From Combretum micranthum (taxonomy: Eukaryota; Streptophyta; Magnoliopsida; Myrtales; Combretaceae), in assembly GCA_024138025.1 (NCBI GenBank), contig JAMXBD010003382.1:1-64000 (forward strand): a DNA stretch of 64,000 bases, written 5' to 3'. A program made the position numbers and the translations under genes. Within the stretch, counting starts at the first letter, position 1. The number at the start of each line of letters is the position of its first letter. Shown piece after piece: positions 21,722 through 34,153 of the stretch. The notes beneath the pieces were generated by a model. The model saw only the letters and a program-made list of their open reading frames with translations, had not been told where the DNA came from and did not search any database.

Positions 21722-23597
21722 TCTTTGTTGGGTAGCATGGAGCAGTCATTATTTATTATTTAACTTTAAAAAGGAGAAATCCAGCTTAGATTAATCCAAA
21801 CCATATTAATTACCTTAACAGAACTTACACTAAACATAACTCATTTAACAATAACTTTACATGGCGAGCAACTTCACAATAGGAATGGTCAAGAACCCTT
21901 ACTTGATACTCTATCTTCTTGATAATATATAGATAGATGATGTTTCTGTTACTTAACAAAACCAACAAAACCAACAAAACCTACCCTGAACATAACTCAT
22001 ATATAGTCCAAGTTGTCTTTACCTATCCTATGATGTGCTAAAGGATTCAATATCAGCCTGTTCTAAATCGAATGATATGAACATTAGTCTCTTAATGAGA
22101 TTGATCTCGATTTGACTCTCTCTTTTTAAAAAGTTATACTAGATTGTAATAATTTGATTCAAAGTTCATTTGTTTCCATCAACCTTTGGGTTAATTCAAA
22201 GTCACATTTTCCTCTTTTCTATAGTTTTTGAATTTTGTAGGATTTTGCTTTTTTTTATTATGAAATTACTTGGTAGGTGTTTGATTAATTCAAAGCCACC
22301 TTTTCCTCTTTTCTATAGTTTTTGAATTTTGTATGATTGTGCTTATTTTTATGATTTAGAAATTAGTTTGTAGTTGTTTGATTAATCACAACATTATACG
22401 TAAGAGAACATATGAAAATTTACTTTAAATCCAATCAAACATAACATATAAAGGTAAATTTTATCACTTATACAATGAAAAGTCCTTATGTCAAATGATA
22501 TGAAAACTCTAGCTTAAATTTGTTTTTATAGCATATTAGTAGGTAAGTTAGGTTTACTAACCTTGATTGTTGCATATCATTTTTTCCAATTTTGATTGGG
22601 TGGCAACTCCTAAAGTTTTTGAAGAAAAATCAAATTTCTTCTATTTCTTCATCGATAGTTTGTATCAAATGAGTTATGGAGTTAATTCTTTATAATTCCC
22701 CACCTATATCACTATTGTGTTTGAATTTTCTATAACTATCTATTTCTCCTACTTATCTTTTCACATGTAGGTATCTCTTACGTCACTATAAGAAAAATAT
22801 ATTTTAATAAAATTTTTATTTCTAAATGTAAATTTCTATTGTAAAAATTACCGTTACTAATTCTATCTATGAAAACATGATTTTTTTATTAATTTTTTGT
22901 TACATAATTTTTTATTTTTAAAGATCAATTTTCTTATAAAGAATGATATTTTATATCACTTCTAAGCATTCATGTGTAACAAAAAATGCACAATATATGC
23001 ATGACCACTTTAGCCGCATCTGTCTCATTACAATGTCTTTTGAGTGCCGCACTTTTAAGAAAAGAAATATGGGACAAGTGGAAATGACGGGTCTGTTTGT
23101 TTTGGCTTTTTTTCGGCAGATATAGACATTTTTTAAACTTTTTTCTAACAAATTATTTATCAAGAAATAGATATAGATAAAAAAATTGACAGTTCTCATC
23201 AAAAGATCAAATAGAATAAATATATAAAATTTAAATACAAATCGAATATATTTACACATATCATTTTAAAAAAGATAAATCCAAGTGAAAAACAACAATC
23301 CAAACAGACCCTAATTTTCCTTCCCTGTAAAATCTACTGAAAACCACGCACGAGACTTCTAACGGAAGGTAAATGCTATGAGATTGAGAGAGGGGAAGGA
23401 TAATACATATATATATTGAAATAGTGAGCTGAGGAATAGATAAAATTAGTTTTTTTTTTTTTAAGAAGAGTGGTTTTGATTGACCTATCTATTATTTTAA
23501 AATATTTTAGCTGTTTTTCAAGAACCTAATAATAAAAAAAATAAATTAACCCCTAAAAATAATCAGCACTAAGTGCACCTCACTTCATGGTGATAAT
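21722..23597. other. AT-rich intergenic DNA
   Basis: No gene seen. It includes a 95-bp tandem duplication (listed) and, at 23140-23311, sequence resembling the TGTTTGG-type AT-rich MITE family (ending CAAACAGACCC). Confidence 0.5.
22191..22381. repeat. Tandem duplication of a ~95-bp unit
   Basis: The unit starting TTAATTCAAAG and containing TTTTCCTCTTTTCTATAGTT occurs at 22191-22284 and 22285-22381. A third copy begins (TTAATCAC) but does not continue. Confidence 0.9.
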
Positions 23598-25107
23598 TGT
23601 TGTTTCTCTCAATCAAGGATTTTGATGATAACAAAAATTAATGAAATAACGATTATTTTGAGTATGTTTTATCAGAAAGTTATCCAGAAAGTTTATTCAA
23701 GAGGATTCAAATATTTATGATAAGTCAGAAGCTTAGGCAGAAGGAACATCTATTATGAACAAAGGAAAAATGATAAGTCAGAAGCTTAGGCAGAAGGAAC
23801 GTTAGTTATGAACAAGTACACAGATGAAAGGCAGAAGGAATGTCAGAAGATACGATATGAAGAAAAACAAAATATTTGATATGATGAAGACCTAGCTCCA
23901 ATGATTAAATATATTTGGGAAATATATCTAATCTGTTCCACAAAAGTTGGTTCATAATCCACAGGGTATTTTATTATTTTCTAATTAAAATAAGATGAGA
24001 AAGTTTAAGTAATTTGAAAATTAATTTGGGATAAGATTATGCAAGTAATGTTCGGATATTTTTTTTACATATACAAGATTTCAGGAGCTTGTCCGAAGTC
24101 AGAAATTCATGAAAGAAAAATAAATATCCCAGGCGTGATACATTGAACAGATTCAAGACGTGATCAACAAGAGGAATGTTTGAATTTGTTTGTTTGAGAT
24201 ATTCATGCAAGATTGTAGAGATTTGAAGTTATCTCACTCTCGAGGAAGCTTATCAGACGATTCAAAATTCAAATCCAGATGAGGATAGACTTGAAGAGAT
24301 ATTGTACTCGACATATCAGGAACAAATCTTCATTTTTGCGAGAAATCTGGAAAACAAGTTAATCTGGAACGCAGCAGATTGTTTTCAAGTGTTGAGAAGA
24401 ACAAATATATACGAACAACTTAAAAAATAGAGTAGAGCAAAAAATAACGAGAATTCAAAAGCATTCAAGAGCGAAATTACTGTCATTATTTTCATTGTTC
24501 TTTCGTATTGTTCAAAAACCGTCGAGGACCTTTACTTTATTCTCCTCAGATTTTGATAAATTATTTTAGTGATTGTGAGTTGCAAGTAGGCTCAGTAGAT
24601 TGGTTGTTGAGAGAATCAAGCTGAGTGAATTGTGAACTTCTTGTAACTATTCTTATTTATTGGATTAGTGGAACAAACCGGTGTGGATTACCGGTGACCC
24701 TGGCTTGGAGCTGGAAGAGAGGATTGACGCTCAAGGCGGAACCTCTATAATTCGTTTTGCATTTCTCTCTTACTCATCTCTCTTTAATTTGTAATTTTAA
24801 TTTGTTTTATTGCATTTGATCGTCAGTCAGAAGGTTAATCAGAGAGTGTTGTTCTTATTGTTCTTGAGTCAGAGAGTTGGTCAGAAGGTTCCGAGAAGAA
24901 AGTTTTCAAACTATAGTTTAAATATTCGTGAGATTATTCATATAGGATAATTTTGGTTTATTATTTTAAAGAAGTTTTTCATCAAATTCATTTATTTTAT
25001 AAAGATCAAAAGCCATTTTATTAGTATAACCAAGTGTGTGAAAATTTGGTCAAAATTTTTATTATAACCAATTCACCCCCCCCTTGGTTATCATTTCGGG
25101 ACCAACA
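23598..25107 (+). repeat. 5' LTR of the Sirevirus
   Basis: It starts TGTTGTTTCTCTC (one G fewer than the 3' LTR) and ends GGACCAACA. An internal ~53-bp tandem duplication starting GATAAGTCAGAAGCTTAGGC lies at 23719-23815. The motif CAGAAGG occurs several times near both ends. Confidence 0.95.
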
Positions 25108-25109
25108 AT

Positions 25110-25121
25110 TGGTATCAGAGC
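25110..25121 (+). other. Primer binding site
   Basis: TGGTATCAGAGC, complementary to the 3' end of plant initiator tRNA-Met, lies two bases after the LTR. Confidence 0.95.
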
Positions 25122-25153
25122 GGTTCTCATCTATTTTTGAGTGATCTTTTCAA

Positions 25154-26987
25154 ATGGCTGATAATAACATTGCTATCAATCGAGCTCCATATTTTGATGG
25201 AACAAATTATCTCTATTGGAAAATGCGTATGTCTACCTACATAAAGGCTAATGATTATGCATCTTGGCAGGTGATTTCCTTTGGAGACACACAAGTGGTT
25301 ATGAATGATGATGGCAGTTTTACGGATGAACAATTGAAGCACATTGAGAAAAACAATAAGGCTAAGAATCTCTTACTCACTACTATAGCTCCTTCTGAAT
25401 TCTATTTAATTTCTTCTTGTGAAAATGCAAAAGAAATTTGGGATACACTATCCAACACTTATGAAGGAACTAATACTATTAAGGAAACAAAGATTAATTC
25501 TTTGTTGCAACAATATGAGTTATTTAAGATCAAACCTGAAGAGAAAATAAGAGAAGCTTTAATCGTTTTACTGCTATAACTAATGAACTGACTTCTCTTG
25601 GAAAGAAAATGGATGATTCTGATTTAGTCAGGAAGATGCTCAGAATATTGCCAAAGTCATGGGATGCTAAAAAGACAGCAATTGAAGAAGCCCAAGATCT
25701 GAACAAGTTAACTCTTAGTCAACTAAGGGAGAAACTATTAGCTTATGAATCACACATTAACACAACTGAAGAAGCCGAAGGAAGTTCAAGAGCAATAGCT
25801 TTCAAAGCAAGGAAAATCACAAATGATGAAACTGATTCCGATGATGACAACATGGAGGAAAACATTGGCATGCTTGCAAGAAGATTGAGCAAGTTCTTCA
25901 AAGGTAAGAAATATAATAATTTCAATAAAACTAACAAGTCAAGTGCAGGAAAGAATTACAAAGAAAAGGAAGAAAAGAAAGAAAAGAAGGAACTCGTGTG
26001 TTACGAATGCAAACAACCTGGTCACATTAAGTACGAATGTCCTGTGTTAAAAAAGAAAATGAAGAAATTCAAGAAGAAAAGTCGTGCTATGATGGCGACA
26101 TGGAGTGACCTTGATGAATCAGAAGGTGAATCAGAAGATACAAGTGACAATGAAGAAGAAGCAAATTTGTGTTTCATGGCTGCATCTGAGGTACATTCTG
26201 ATTCCGATGAAGATATAAATGAAAATGATATTTATTCTGAAATGAAAAAGTTACTTAGAGCATTAAAAAGGCAGATGTAAAAATTACAAAATTAGAAGTA
26301 GAAAATAAAGCTCTTAAGAACGAAAAGGATGTTTTGCGTCAAACTAATAAACTTCTTATTGATGAAAATGATATTTTGAAAACTGATAATGAGAAGTTGT
26401 TTGTCAAAACTGATGGTATCAAGAAAGAAAATGAAGTTTTGAAAACCGAAATTAAAATTAAAAGGAAGGGTTGAAGATCTATCTCAATCGATAAAGAACA
26501 CGTTCAACAAATTTAATGAAAGTGATAAGAAATTGAATATGTTAATTGGAAGTCAAAGACCACCTTTTATTAAACATGGATTAGGATATGAATCTGGAAA
26601 TTCCTCAAATAATATGAAAAAGACGATTTTTGTGAAAGAAAACAAATCAACGAATAATCAAGTGGCTGTCCGTAACGAAAAAGCAAGAACAGTACCAGCA
26701 GAAGGAACATCAGAAGGTATGTTCAACCAAGCTATCCAAGCAGAAGGTACACCAGAAGGTACAGGTATGCTTATAATGATTATCCGACACATTATAATTA
26801 TAAAAGAGGAAATCAAAGGTATCATCAACAACCATATGCATGTTCATTTTGTAATAAAGTAGGTCATATTGAAAAATATTGTTTCTATAAAAGAAACAAG
26901 CTCAGTTCATATCAAGTTAAGAAGCAAGATAAAACGAGCTTGACTTATCAAGGACCCAAGTTTGTTTGGGTTCCTAAGAAGGTTTAA
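25154..26987 (+). pseudogene. gag: Sirevirus gag (frame broken as sequenced)
   Basis: Capsid/nucleocapsid protein. It opens MADNNIAINRAPYFDGTNYL, a copia gag N-terminus. The capsid region runs to about 25800, then a CCHC zinc knuckle CYECKQPGHIKYEC near 26001, an acidic stretch, a Leu/Glu/Asn-rich coiled-coil-like segment (26280-26460) and a second knuckle CSFCNKVGHIEKYC near 26851. It ends in TAA at 26985-26987. Frame breaks near 25575 (T run), 26265 (A run), about 26468 and 26764 (GG) mostly look like one missing base each. Two knuckles and a long coiled coil fit Sirevirus Gag. Confidence 0.88.
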
Positions 26988-27006
26988 TCGCCTTTATTTT
27001 TTATTG

Positions 27007-28321
27007 CAGGAACAAGGAGCAAAAATAAAAGGAACATGGTACTTGGACAGTGGATGTTCAGGCATATGACAGGAGATCCTTCCTTGTTCACTAGCATAGT
27101 TTGGAAAGAAAAAGGGTATGTAAGATTTGGTGATGATAGCCGTGGTAAAATCGTTGGAACAGGTACAATTGGTTATCCCCCATACATGATTGAAAATGTT
27201 TCATTAGTTAAAGGATTAAAACACAATCTATTAAGTATAAGTCAACTATGTGACAAAGGATATCAAATGAATTTTGAGAAAAACAAATGTTTTGCATATA
27301 ATTCTGATGGAATAAAAATATTTGAAGGATATAGAAAAAGAAATGTATACTTAATTACTCCATCTGATATGAATGTTGAATGTTGCTTTTTGACTATGAA
27401 TGATAGCATTTATGTATGGCACAAAAAATTAGGACATGTAAATTTCAATCATTTGGAAAAATTATCTAAAAAGGATATTGTTGTTGGATTACCTAAAATC
27501 AATATAAGGCATGATGTTAAATGTTCAACTTGTTTAAAGAACAAAATGGTTTCAATGTCACACAAAAGTATAAATATGATGACAACTAAAAGACCACTTG
27601 AACTTTTACATCTTGACTTATTTGGACCTACTAGAACATTGAGTCTAGGAGGAAGCAAATTTGGTCTTGTAATAGTGGATGATTTTTCAAGATATACATG
27701 GGTATTCTTTTTAAAGTATAAATCAGAAACTTTTGAGACTTTTCAAAGATTTGCTAAACAAATACAAAATGAAAAAGGTTTTTCTATTATTTCTTTAAGA
27801 ACTGATCATGGTACAGAATTTGATAATGCATCATTTATATCATTTTGTGAAGAACATGGAATACAACATAATTTTTCTGCTCCATATACACCTCAACAAA
27901 ATAGTAGTTGAAAGAAAGAATAGAACTATTCAAGAAATGACACGTTCTATGTTAAATGAAAGTAATATAGCTAAACATTTTTGGGCTGAAGCAGTAGCAA
28001 CTGCATGCTATATTATGAATAGAGTATATATTAGATCTCATACTACAAAAACATCTTATGAATTATTTCGTGGTAGAAAACCATCCGTTTCATATTTTCA
28101 TGTGTTTGGTTGTACTTGTTATGTGAAAAAGAATTTACATAACCTTGGAAAATTTGATGAAAGATCAGATGAAGCAATTTTTCTTGGATATTCACAACAT
28201 AGTAAAGCATATCGTGTGTTTAACAAAACAACAAAAATAGTTGAAGAATCTATAAATGTGAGATTTATTGACGTAAAAGATGATGTTGATGATGATGATG
28301 TTATTAGTATTAAAATAAACT
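27007..28321 (+). pseudogene. pol: Sirevirus protease-integrase part of pol (frame broken)
   Basis: The aspartic protease motif WYLDSGCS is at 27037. A GAG-pre-integrase block WHKKLGHVNFNHLEKL follows near 27418, with CSTCLKNK. The integrase core is readable: HLDLFGP near 27609, RTDHGTEF near 27799 and the PQQN...VVERKNRT region near 27890, giving the D,D(35)E residues. Breaks lie at about 27060 (one base, just after the protease motif), 27902 (two bases, before the catalytic Glu region) and about 28317. The stretch is open between breaks. Confidence 0.88.
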
Positions 28322-30148
28322 AATGATGTAAATGAGAAGAAGGTTGATACAGCTGATATACATGAGTCTGCAAATCAACAAAAATCTGCTAAGACAGAAA
28401 GTAAGGCAAAAAGTCAGACCGACAGTCAGACAGAAGGTAGGACAGAAGGTAAGACAGAAGGTAAGCAAAAATTAAATTTTAATACTCCTGAAAGTTCAAA
28501 GGGTTGGAGATATAAATCTTCACATCCATCAAGTTTAATTATTGGTGATATTGATTGTGGAACTAGAACTAGATCTGAATTACAAGAACTTGAAAATCAT
28601 TTTGCTTTGATATCTGAAATAGAACCAAGTAACATAGATGAAGCATTGAATGATGAAAATTGGATAAATGCTATGCATGAGGAATTAAATCAATTTCAAA
28701 GAAATAATGTTTGGAATTTAGTCCCTAGGCCTGAAGATAAATCAATTATAGGAACTAAATGGGTATATAAAAATAAATTGGATGAAAATGGTAAAATTGT
28801 TAGAAATAAAGCAAGACTTGTAGCTAAAGGATATTCTCAAGAAGAAGGAATAGACTATGATGAAACTTTTGCACCAGTAGCTAGATTAGAAGCAATAAGA
28901 TTATTACTTGCTTATGCTTGTTATAAAGATTTCAAATTATATCAAATGGATGTAAAGAGTGCATTTTTGAATGGTTATATTAAAGAGGAAGTATATGTTG
29001 AACAACCACCCGGATTTGAAGATCATCTTAAACCTGATCATGTTTTCAAGTTAAGGAAAGCTTTGTATGGTTTAAAACAAGCACCAAGAGCATGGTATGA
29101 GAGACTTAGTGAATATCTCATAACTAGTGGATATCAAAGAGGTGCTATTGACACAACTTTATTTTTGAAATATTACAATGATGATATAATTGTTGTGCAA
29201 ATATATGTTGATGACATAATTTTTGGATCTACTAATGAAAAGTATTGTCAAGAATTTGCAAAGCTTATGCAGGCTGAATTTGAGATGTCCATGATGGGAG
29301 AATTAAATTTCTTTTTGGGATTACAAATCAAGCAAACAAAGGATGGAATCTTCATTCATCAAGAGAAATATACCAAACAAATTCTGAAAAAGTTTGGATT
29401 TGAGAACTCAAAAGAAGCTGCTACACCAATGAGTTCATCTATAAGGTTAGATGCTGATTCTAAAGGTAAGAAAATTAATGAAAAACTTTATAGAAGCTTA
29501 ATTGGTTCTTTGTTGTATTTGACTGCATCTAGGCCAGATATATTGTTCTCTGTGTGTATCTGTGCAAGATTTCAAAGTAGTCCTACTGAAACTCATTTAA
29601 AAGCTGTGAAAAGAATTTTTAAGTATATTGCAGGTACTGCAAAATTAGGAATTTGGTATCCTAAAAATGAAAATTTTGAATTAATAGGATATTCAGATGC
29701 TGATTATGCAGGATGTAAGGTTGATAGAAAAAGCACTTCTGGAACTTGTCAATTTTTGGGAAATAAATTAATTTCTTGGTCTTCCAAGAAACAAAATTCA
29801 GTTGCTTTATCTACAGCAGAAGCTGAATATGTCTCAATTGGAAATTGTTGTGCACAAATTCTTTGGATAAAACAACAACTACAAGATTTTGGTTTGCATT
29901 ATAAAAATATTTCAATAAAGTGTGATAATACAAGTGCAATCAACTTAACAAAAAATCCTGTGCATCATTCTAGATCTAAGCATATAGAAATTAGACATCA
30001 TTTTATTAGAGATCATGTACAAAATGGCAACATATGTATTGAGTTTGTCTCAACTGAAAATCAATATGCTGATATTTTTACAAAACCGTTGGATAAAATC
30101 AGATTTGAATTTCTCAGAAATGAGGTTGGAATGTGTTTTCCTTTTTAA
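28322..30148 (+). CDS. pol: Sirevirus reverse transcriptase-RNase H part of pol
   Basis: One open frame of about 608 codons that continues pol. After a linker with several TEG(K/R) repeats comes the copia [18 protein letters not shown] near 28750, [34 protein letters not shown] and the catalytic IYVDDIIF near 29200. RNase H follows with [17 protein letters not shown] near 29690, STAEAEYVS near 29810, and [12 protein letters not shown] near the end. It stops at 30146-30148. All catalytic motifs are intact, in contrast to the broken upstream frames. Confidence 0.93.
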   Translation, partial: NDVNEKKVDTADIHESANQQKSAKTESKAKSQTDSQTEGRTEGKTEGKQKLNFNTPESSKGWRYKSSHPSSLIIGDIDCGTRTRSELQELENHFALISEIEPSNIDEALNDENWINAMHEELNQFQRNNVWNLVPRPEDKSIIGTKWVYKNKLDENGKIVRNKARLVAKGYSQEEGIDYDETFAPVARLEAIRLLLAYACYKDFKLYQMDVKSAFLNGYIKEEVYVEQPPGFEDHLKPDHVFKLRKALYGLKQAPRAWYERLSEYLITSGYQRGAIDTTLFLKYYNDDIIVVQIYVDDIIFGSTNEKYCQEFAKLMQAEFEMSMMGELNFFLGLQIKQTKDGIFIHQEKYTKQILKKFGFENSKEAATPMSSSIRLDADSKGKKINEKLYRSLIGSLLYLTASRPDILFSVCICARFQSSPTETHLKAVKRIFKYIAGTAKLGIWYPKNENFELIGYSDADYAGCKVDRKSTSGTCQFLGNKLISWSSKKQNSVALSTAEAEYVSIGNCCAQILWIKQQLQDFGLHYKNISIKCDNTSAINLTKNPVHHSRSKHIEIRHHFIRDHVQNGNICIEFVSTENQYADIFTKPLDKIRFEFLRNEVGMCFPF

Positions 30149-30336
30149 ATTATTTTACAAAATAATGATAATGTTACAAACGATTTTTTTTAATTAAAAA
30201 AAAGGGAAATAATTTCATGATGGGCGGCATTTTATTGAGCCTCTTCGTATCCCACACTACACCTTCTTTTCCCTCTCAAAAACAAATATCTTTCTCTCCT
30301 CTGACATACTCAACCCTCAAATCGAAACCCTAAACA

Positions 30337-32178
30337 ATGGCAAGAAAATCCTCACGTCTCCTTCGAAGGTTTCAAATCCAAGAAAATTACAGAGGAAATA
30401 GACATTGAAGAAACTCAGTCCATCTCAGAAAATCATGTAGAAACCACAACTAAAGATGGAACTCTACGGGAATCTCGTTCAAAGGAAAGAAACGATGAAT
30501 CACAAACTGAAAAGCAAACAAATGTGGATCCTCAACAGGCTGAGGAACGACAATCTGAAGGCCCCATGCTTGAGTCAGAAGATGACTCAGAGCATACCGT
30601 GTCTCAAGAAGAACGAGTGCAAACCCCAGCCAAAAGAAAAAGGGGAAAGAAATCCTTGATATCTTCTTCACGGTTGTCCAAAAAGGTAAGAGAATGTTCT
30701 TACATCGATTTCAAATTCTTTTCGAACAATGGTTTTTATTGGAATCATTGGCTGAATAGGATTGGATGCAAGAACATATGTCATGTTCTTGACGTAGTTG
30801 ATGAAAGGGTCATAAAGGAATTTTATGAAAACTTGTCTCAGTTAGAGGATTTGTCTTTAAAATCTAGAGCGGGAGGCAAAGTTATTAAGATCACAAGGAA
30901 AGATCTTCTACACTGCTTTGAGATGAAGGACATGAAAGATGATAGAAAAATATTGACTGTCTAGGAATGCAATATTTCAAGAATTGAATGATGGGGTTGG
31001 TAGTTTTAAAGAGAAGGATATCTTTTCAACTGATTTTGAATTACTTATTCGGTTGTTACATAAAGCTGTTGTAGATTGTATTTTGCCAAAGAATGGTAGT
31101 ACAACAACCATTTCAATCGAGGAAGCTATGATTGTTTTGGCAATGAAAAAGAACTTAGAAATAGATATACCCACCATGATTTTGAAACACATATGGAGAA
31201 CACGAAGAAACAAACCCTATGGAATGTTTTAATGAAATTTTTTAAATACAAGAATGTTACCTTGTCCCCAAATTTTACACCTACAGTCGGTTTAAAGAAA
31301 TTTGGAGAAACAAATTTGAAGAAAATGGGGATTCTTGTATCTCAAAAACTGTGGTTTTCCAAAGATGGTGCTTGGTATAGACATTCTAAGTTTAGTAAAT
31401 TTCGATTTGATTGGGAAAAGATAAAATCCTTGGCTGAAGGTGAACTGCTTCTAGATTCAGAGAGTGGGGCAGAAAGTGAGGCAGAGGATATTGCAGAAGA
31501 TAGAGAGAAGAATTTATCTTCTAAAAATACTGGAAAAGAGAAGATGAAAGCAAGAAAAAGAAATCATATCGTGTTCGCACTGGTGGAAAGTTTGAGATTA
31601 GGGAAGGTGAAACTAGGATTGATGAAAGTAGTCAGAGAGTGACTCAGAGGATGTTGTTCCTCCACCTCCAGGAGAGACTTCAAGATCAGGCCTCCAATCT
31701 GCTTTATTAGGTCTCATTGATAAGAAAATCAATGATTTGAAGAACAGTTTAACAAAATCTATTCTTCAAACTATTGATTTGCAGCAAAAAGACGAGTCCC
31801 AGCATCTTGATCCACAACAGGACTCACATCCAGAGGTTCATGGATGATCTACCTCCTGAGAACTTTGATCCAGCTGTTCCTCCCACTACCAGTGACCCAC
31901 AGCTGTCTTCTCAAATTCCACCCTCTGAAGCTTTGAATCCACAACCAGAAGAAGAAGTGCAGGCTCCACGTGATGAAGGGATCAAAGCTGCTACTGTTGA
32001 ACATATCGAGCCAATTCCCTCTGAAGATTTGGAAGCTCTTCATAAGGTTGCTGAGGATATTCTCACTTTAAACAAAACTCAAAAACCTGATCAGCCCACT
32101 CAATCTCAACCTCAATCATCTGTTCCTCCTCCAAAGACTTTCCTCAAAGGAAAAAACAACCAGCCCGCAAGACAGTAA
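30337..32178 (+). pseudogene. Third ORF (envelope-like / plant-transposon protein) of the Sirevirus, frame broken
   Basis: It lies between RNase H and the 3' LTR. ATG at 30337 sits in a good plant context (AAACAATGGC) after a pyrimidine-rich leader containing the telo-box AAACCCTAA. Pieces in several frames make one long protein: a charged N-terminal region (30366-30680), an RECSYIDFKFF...GFYWNHWLNRIGCKNI core (to 30960), ISIEEAMIVLAMKKNLEIDI, LMKFFKYKNVTLSP, an acidic segment, and a Pro/Gln-rich C-terminal region ending at 32176-32178. The core resembles proteins annotated as envelope-like or putative plant transposon protein in SIRE1-type elements. I see no clear signal peptide or transmembrane helix, so an envelope role is doubtful. 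Confidence 0.65.
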
Positions 32179-32313
32179 TAACTAGGCAATCAAAGAAAAA
32201 ATGATTTGCATTTTTTTTGTTTTCAGAACTCCTTGAATATGTCTGTATTTTGATCTTTCAGACTCTGCACATTTTAGTTTTCAAACGCATGAATGTTTAC
32301 TTTTGGCATATTC

Positions 32314-32628
32314 TTAGGGGGAGCATTTATTTATTTAATGCTGGTTTCTTTGATGCTAACAAAAAGGGGGAGACAGATAAACAAAATCACTAGATAATTA
32401 TAATATATCTGTTGGCTCTTTTGGATAATTCTTTTGGATAATTACAATTTGTAGAATATAAAATTTAGGACACTTGCTTTTTCAATCTTTTCGATCTTTG
32501 GATGAAATGAGAATGCGTTAAAAATTTCTGGATGAATATGTATGAATGTCTGGATGAATATGTATGAATGTGTAATTTTTATTTATTTTGTTTATATATG
32601 GGTTTTGTTATCATCAAAAAGGGGGAGA
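32314..32628 (+). other. Three polypurine tracts before the 3' LTR
   Basis: TTAGGGGGAGC near 32314, AAAAAGGGGGAGAC near 32361 and AAAAAGGGGGAGA at 32616-32628. The last abuts the LTR and is the likely plus-strand primer. Repeated PPTs are described for Sireviruses. Confidence 0.8.
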
Positions 32629-32629
32629 A

Positions 32630-34153
32630 TGTTGGTTTCTCTCAATCAAGGATTTTGATGATAACAAAAATTAATGAAATAACGATTATTTTGAGTATGT
32701 TTTATCAGAAAGTTATCCAGAAAGTTTATTCAAGAGGATTCAAATATTTATGATAAGTCAGAAGCTTAGGCAGAAGGAACATCTATTATGAACAAAGGAA
32801 AAATGATAAGTCAGAAGCTTAGGCAGAAGGAACGTTAGTTATGAACAAGTACACAGATGAAAGGCAGAAGGAATGTCAGAAGATACGATATGAAGAAAAA
32901 CAAAATATTTGATATGATGAAGACCTAGCTCCAATGATTAAATATATTTGGGAAATATATCTAATCTGTTCCACAAAAGTTGGTTCATAATCCACAGGGT
33001 ATTTTATTATTTTCTAATTAAAATAAGATGAGAAAGTTTAAGTAATTTGAAAATTAATTTGGGATAAGATTATGCAAGTAATGTTCGGATATTTTTTTAC
33101 ATATACAAGATTTCAGGAGCTTGTCCGAAGTCAGAATTCATGGAACAGAAAAATAAATATCCCAGGCGTGATACATTGAACAGATTCAAGACGTGATCAA
33201 CAAGAGGAATGTTTGAATTTGTTTGTTTGAGATATTCATGCAAGATTGTAGAGATTTGAAGTTATCTCACTCTCGAGGAAGCTTATCAGACGATTCAAAA
33301 TTCAAATCCAGATGAGGATAGACTTGAAGAGATTTACTCGACATATCAGGAACAAATCTTCATTTTTGCGAGAAATCTGGAAAACAAGTTAATCTGGAAC
33401 GCAGCAGATTGTTTTCAAGTGTTGAGAAGAACAAATATATATGAACAACTTAAAGAAATAGAAAGAAGTAGAGCAAAAAATAACGAGAATTCAAAAGCAT
33501 TCAAGAGCGAAATTACTGTCATTATTTTCATTGTTCTTTCGTATTGTTCAAAAACCGTCGAGGACCTTTACTTTATTCTCCTCAGATTTTGATAAATTAT
33601 TTTAGTGATTGTGAGTTGCAAGTAGGCTCAGTAGATTGGTTGTTGAGAGAATCAAGCTGAGTGAATTGTGAACTTCTTGTAACTATTCTTATTTATTGGA
33701 TTAGTGGAACAAAACCGGTGTGGATTACCGGTGACCCTGGCTTGGAGCTGGAAGAGAGGATTGACGCTCAAGGCGGAACCTCTATAATTCGTTTTGCATT
33801 TCTCTCTTACTCATCTCTCTTTAATTCGTGTAATTTTAATTTGTTTTATTGCATTTGATCGTCAGTCAGAAGGTTAATCAGAGAGTGTTGTTCTTATTGT
33901 TCTTGAGTCAGAGAGTTGGTCAGAAGGTTCCGAGAAGAAAGTTTTCAAACTATAGTTTAAATATTTGTGAGATTATTCATATAGGATAATTTTGGTTTAT
34001 TATTTTAAAGAAGTTTTTCATCAAATTCATTTATTTTATAAAGATCAAAAGCCATTTTATTAGTATAACCAAGTGTGTGAAAATTTGGTCAAAATTTTTT
34101 ATTATAACCAATTCACCCCCTCCCCCCTCTTGGTTATCATTTCGGGACCAACA
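32630..34153 (+). repeat. 3' LTR of the Sirevirus
   Basis: It starts TGTTGGTTTCTC and ends GGACCAACA; it is almost identical to the 5' LTR and carries the same internal tandem duplication. Confidence 0.95.

Larger units (their letters stand above)
23598..34153 (+). mobile_element. Sirevirus-type Ty1/copia LTR retrotransposon, complete
   Basis: A 10.6-kb element with LTRs of about 1.5 kb, TG...CA ends, a perfect 5-bp target duplication ATAAT (23593-23597 and 34154-34158), a PBS for initiator tRNA-Met, gag, PR-INT-RT-RNase H in copia order, an extra envelope-like ORF and three G-rich polypurine tracts before the 3' LTR. Length, third ORF and multiple PPTs are Sirevirus (SIRE1-like) hallmarks. 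The LTRs differ at only about ten to a dozen places, mostly short indels, so insertion was recent. Confidence 0.93.

Noticed and set aside
22794..22808. CACTATAAGAAAAA as a CACTA transposon end
   Set aside because: No matching inverted end or 3-bp duplication found nearby; a 13-base match is likely by chance here.
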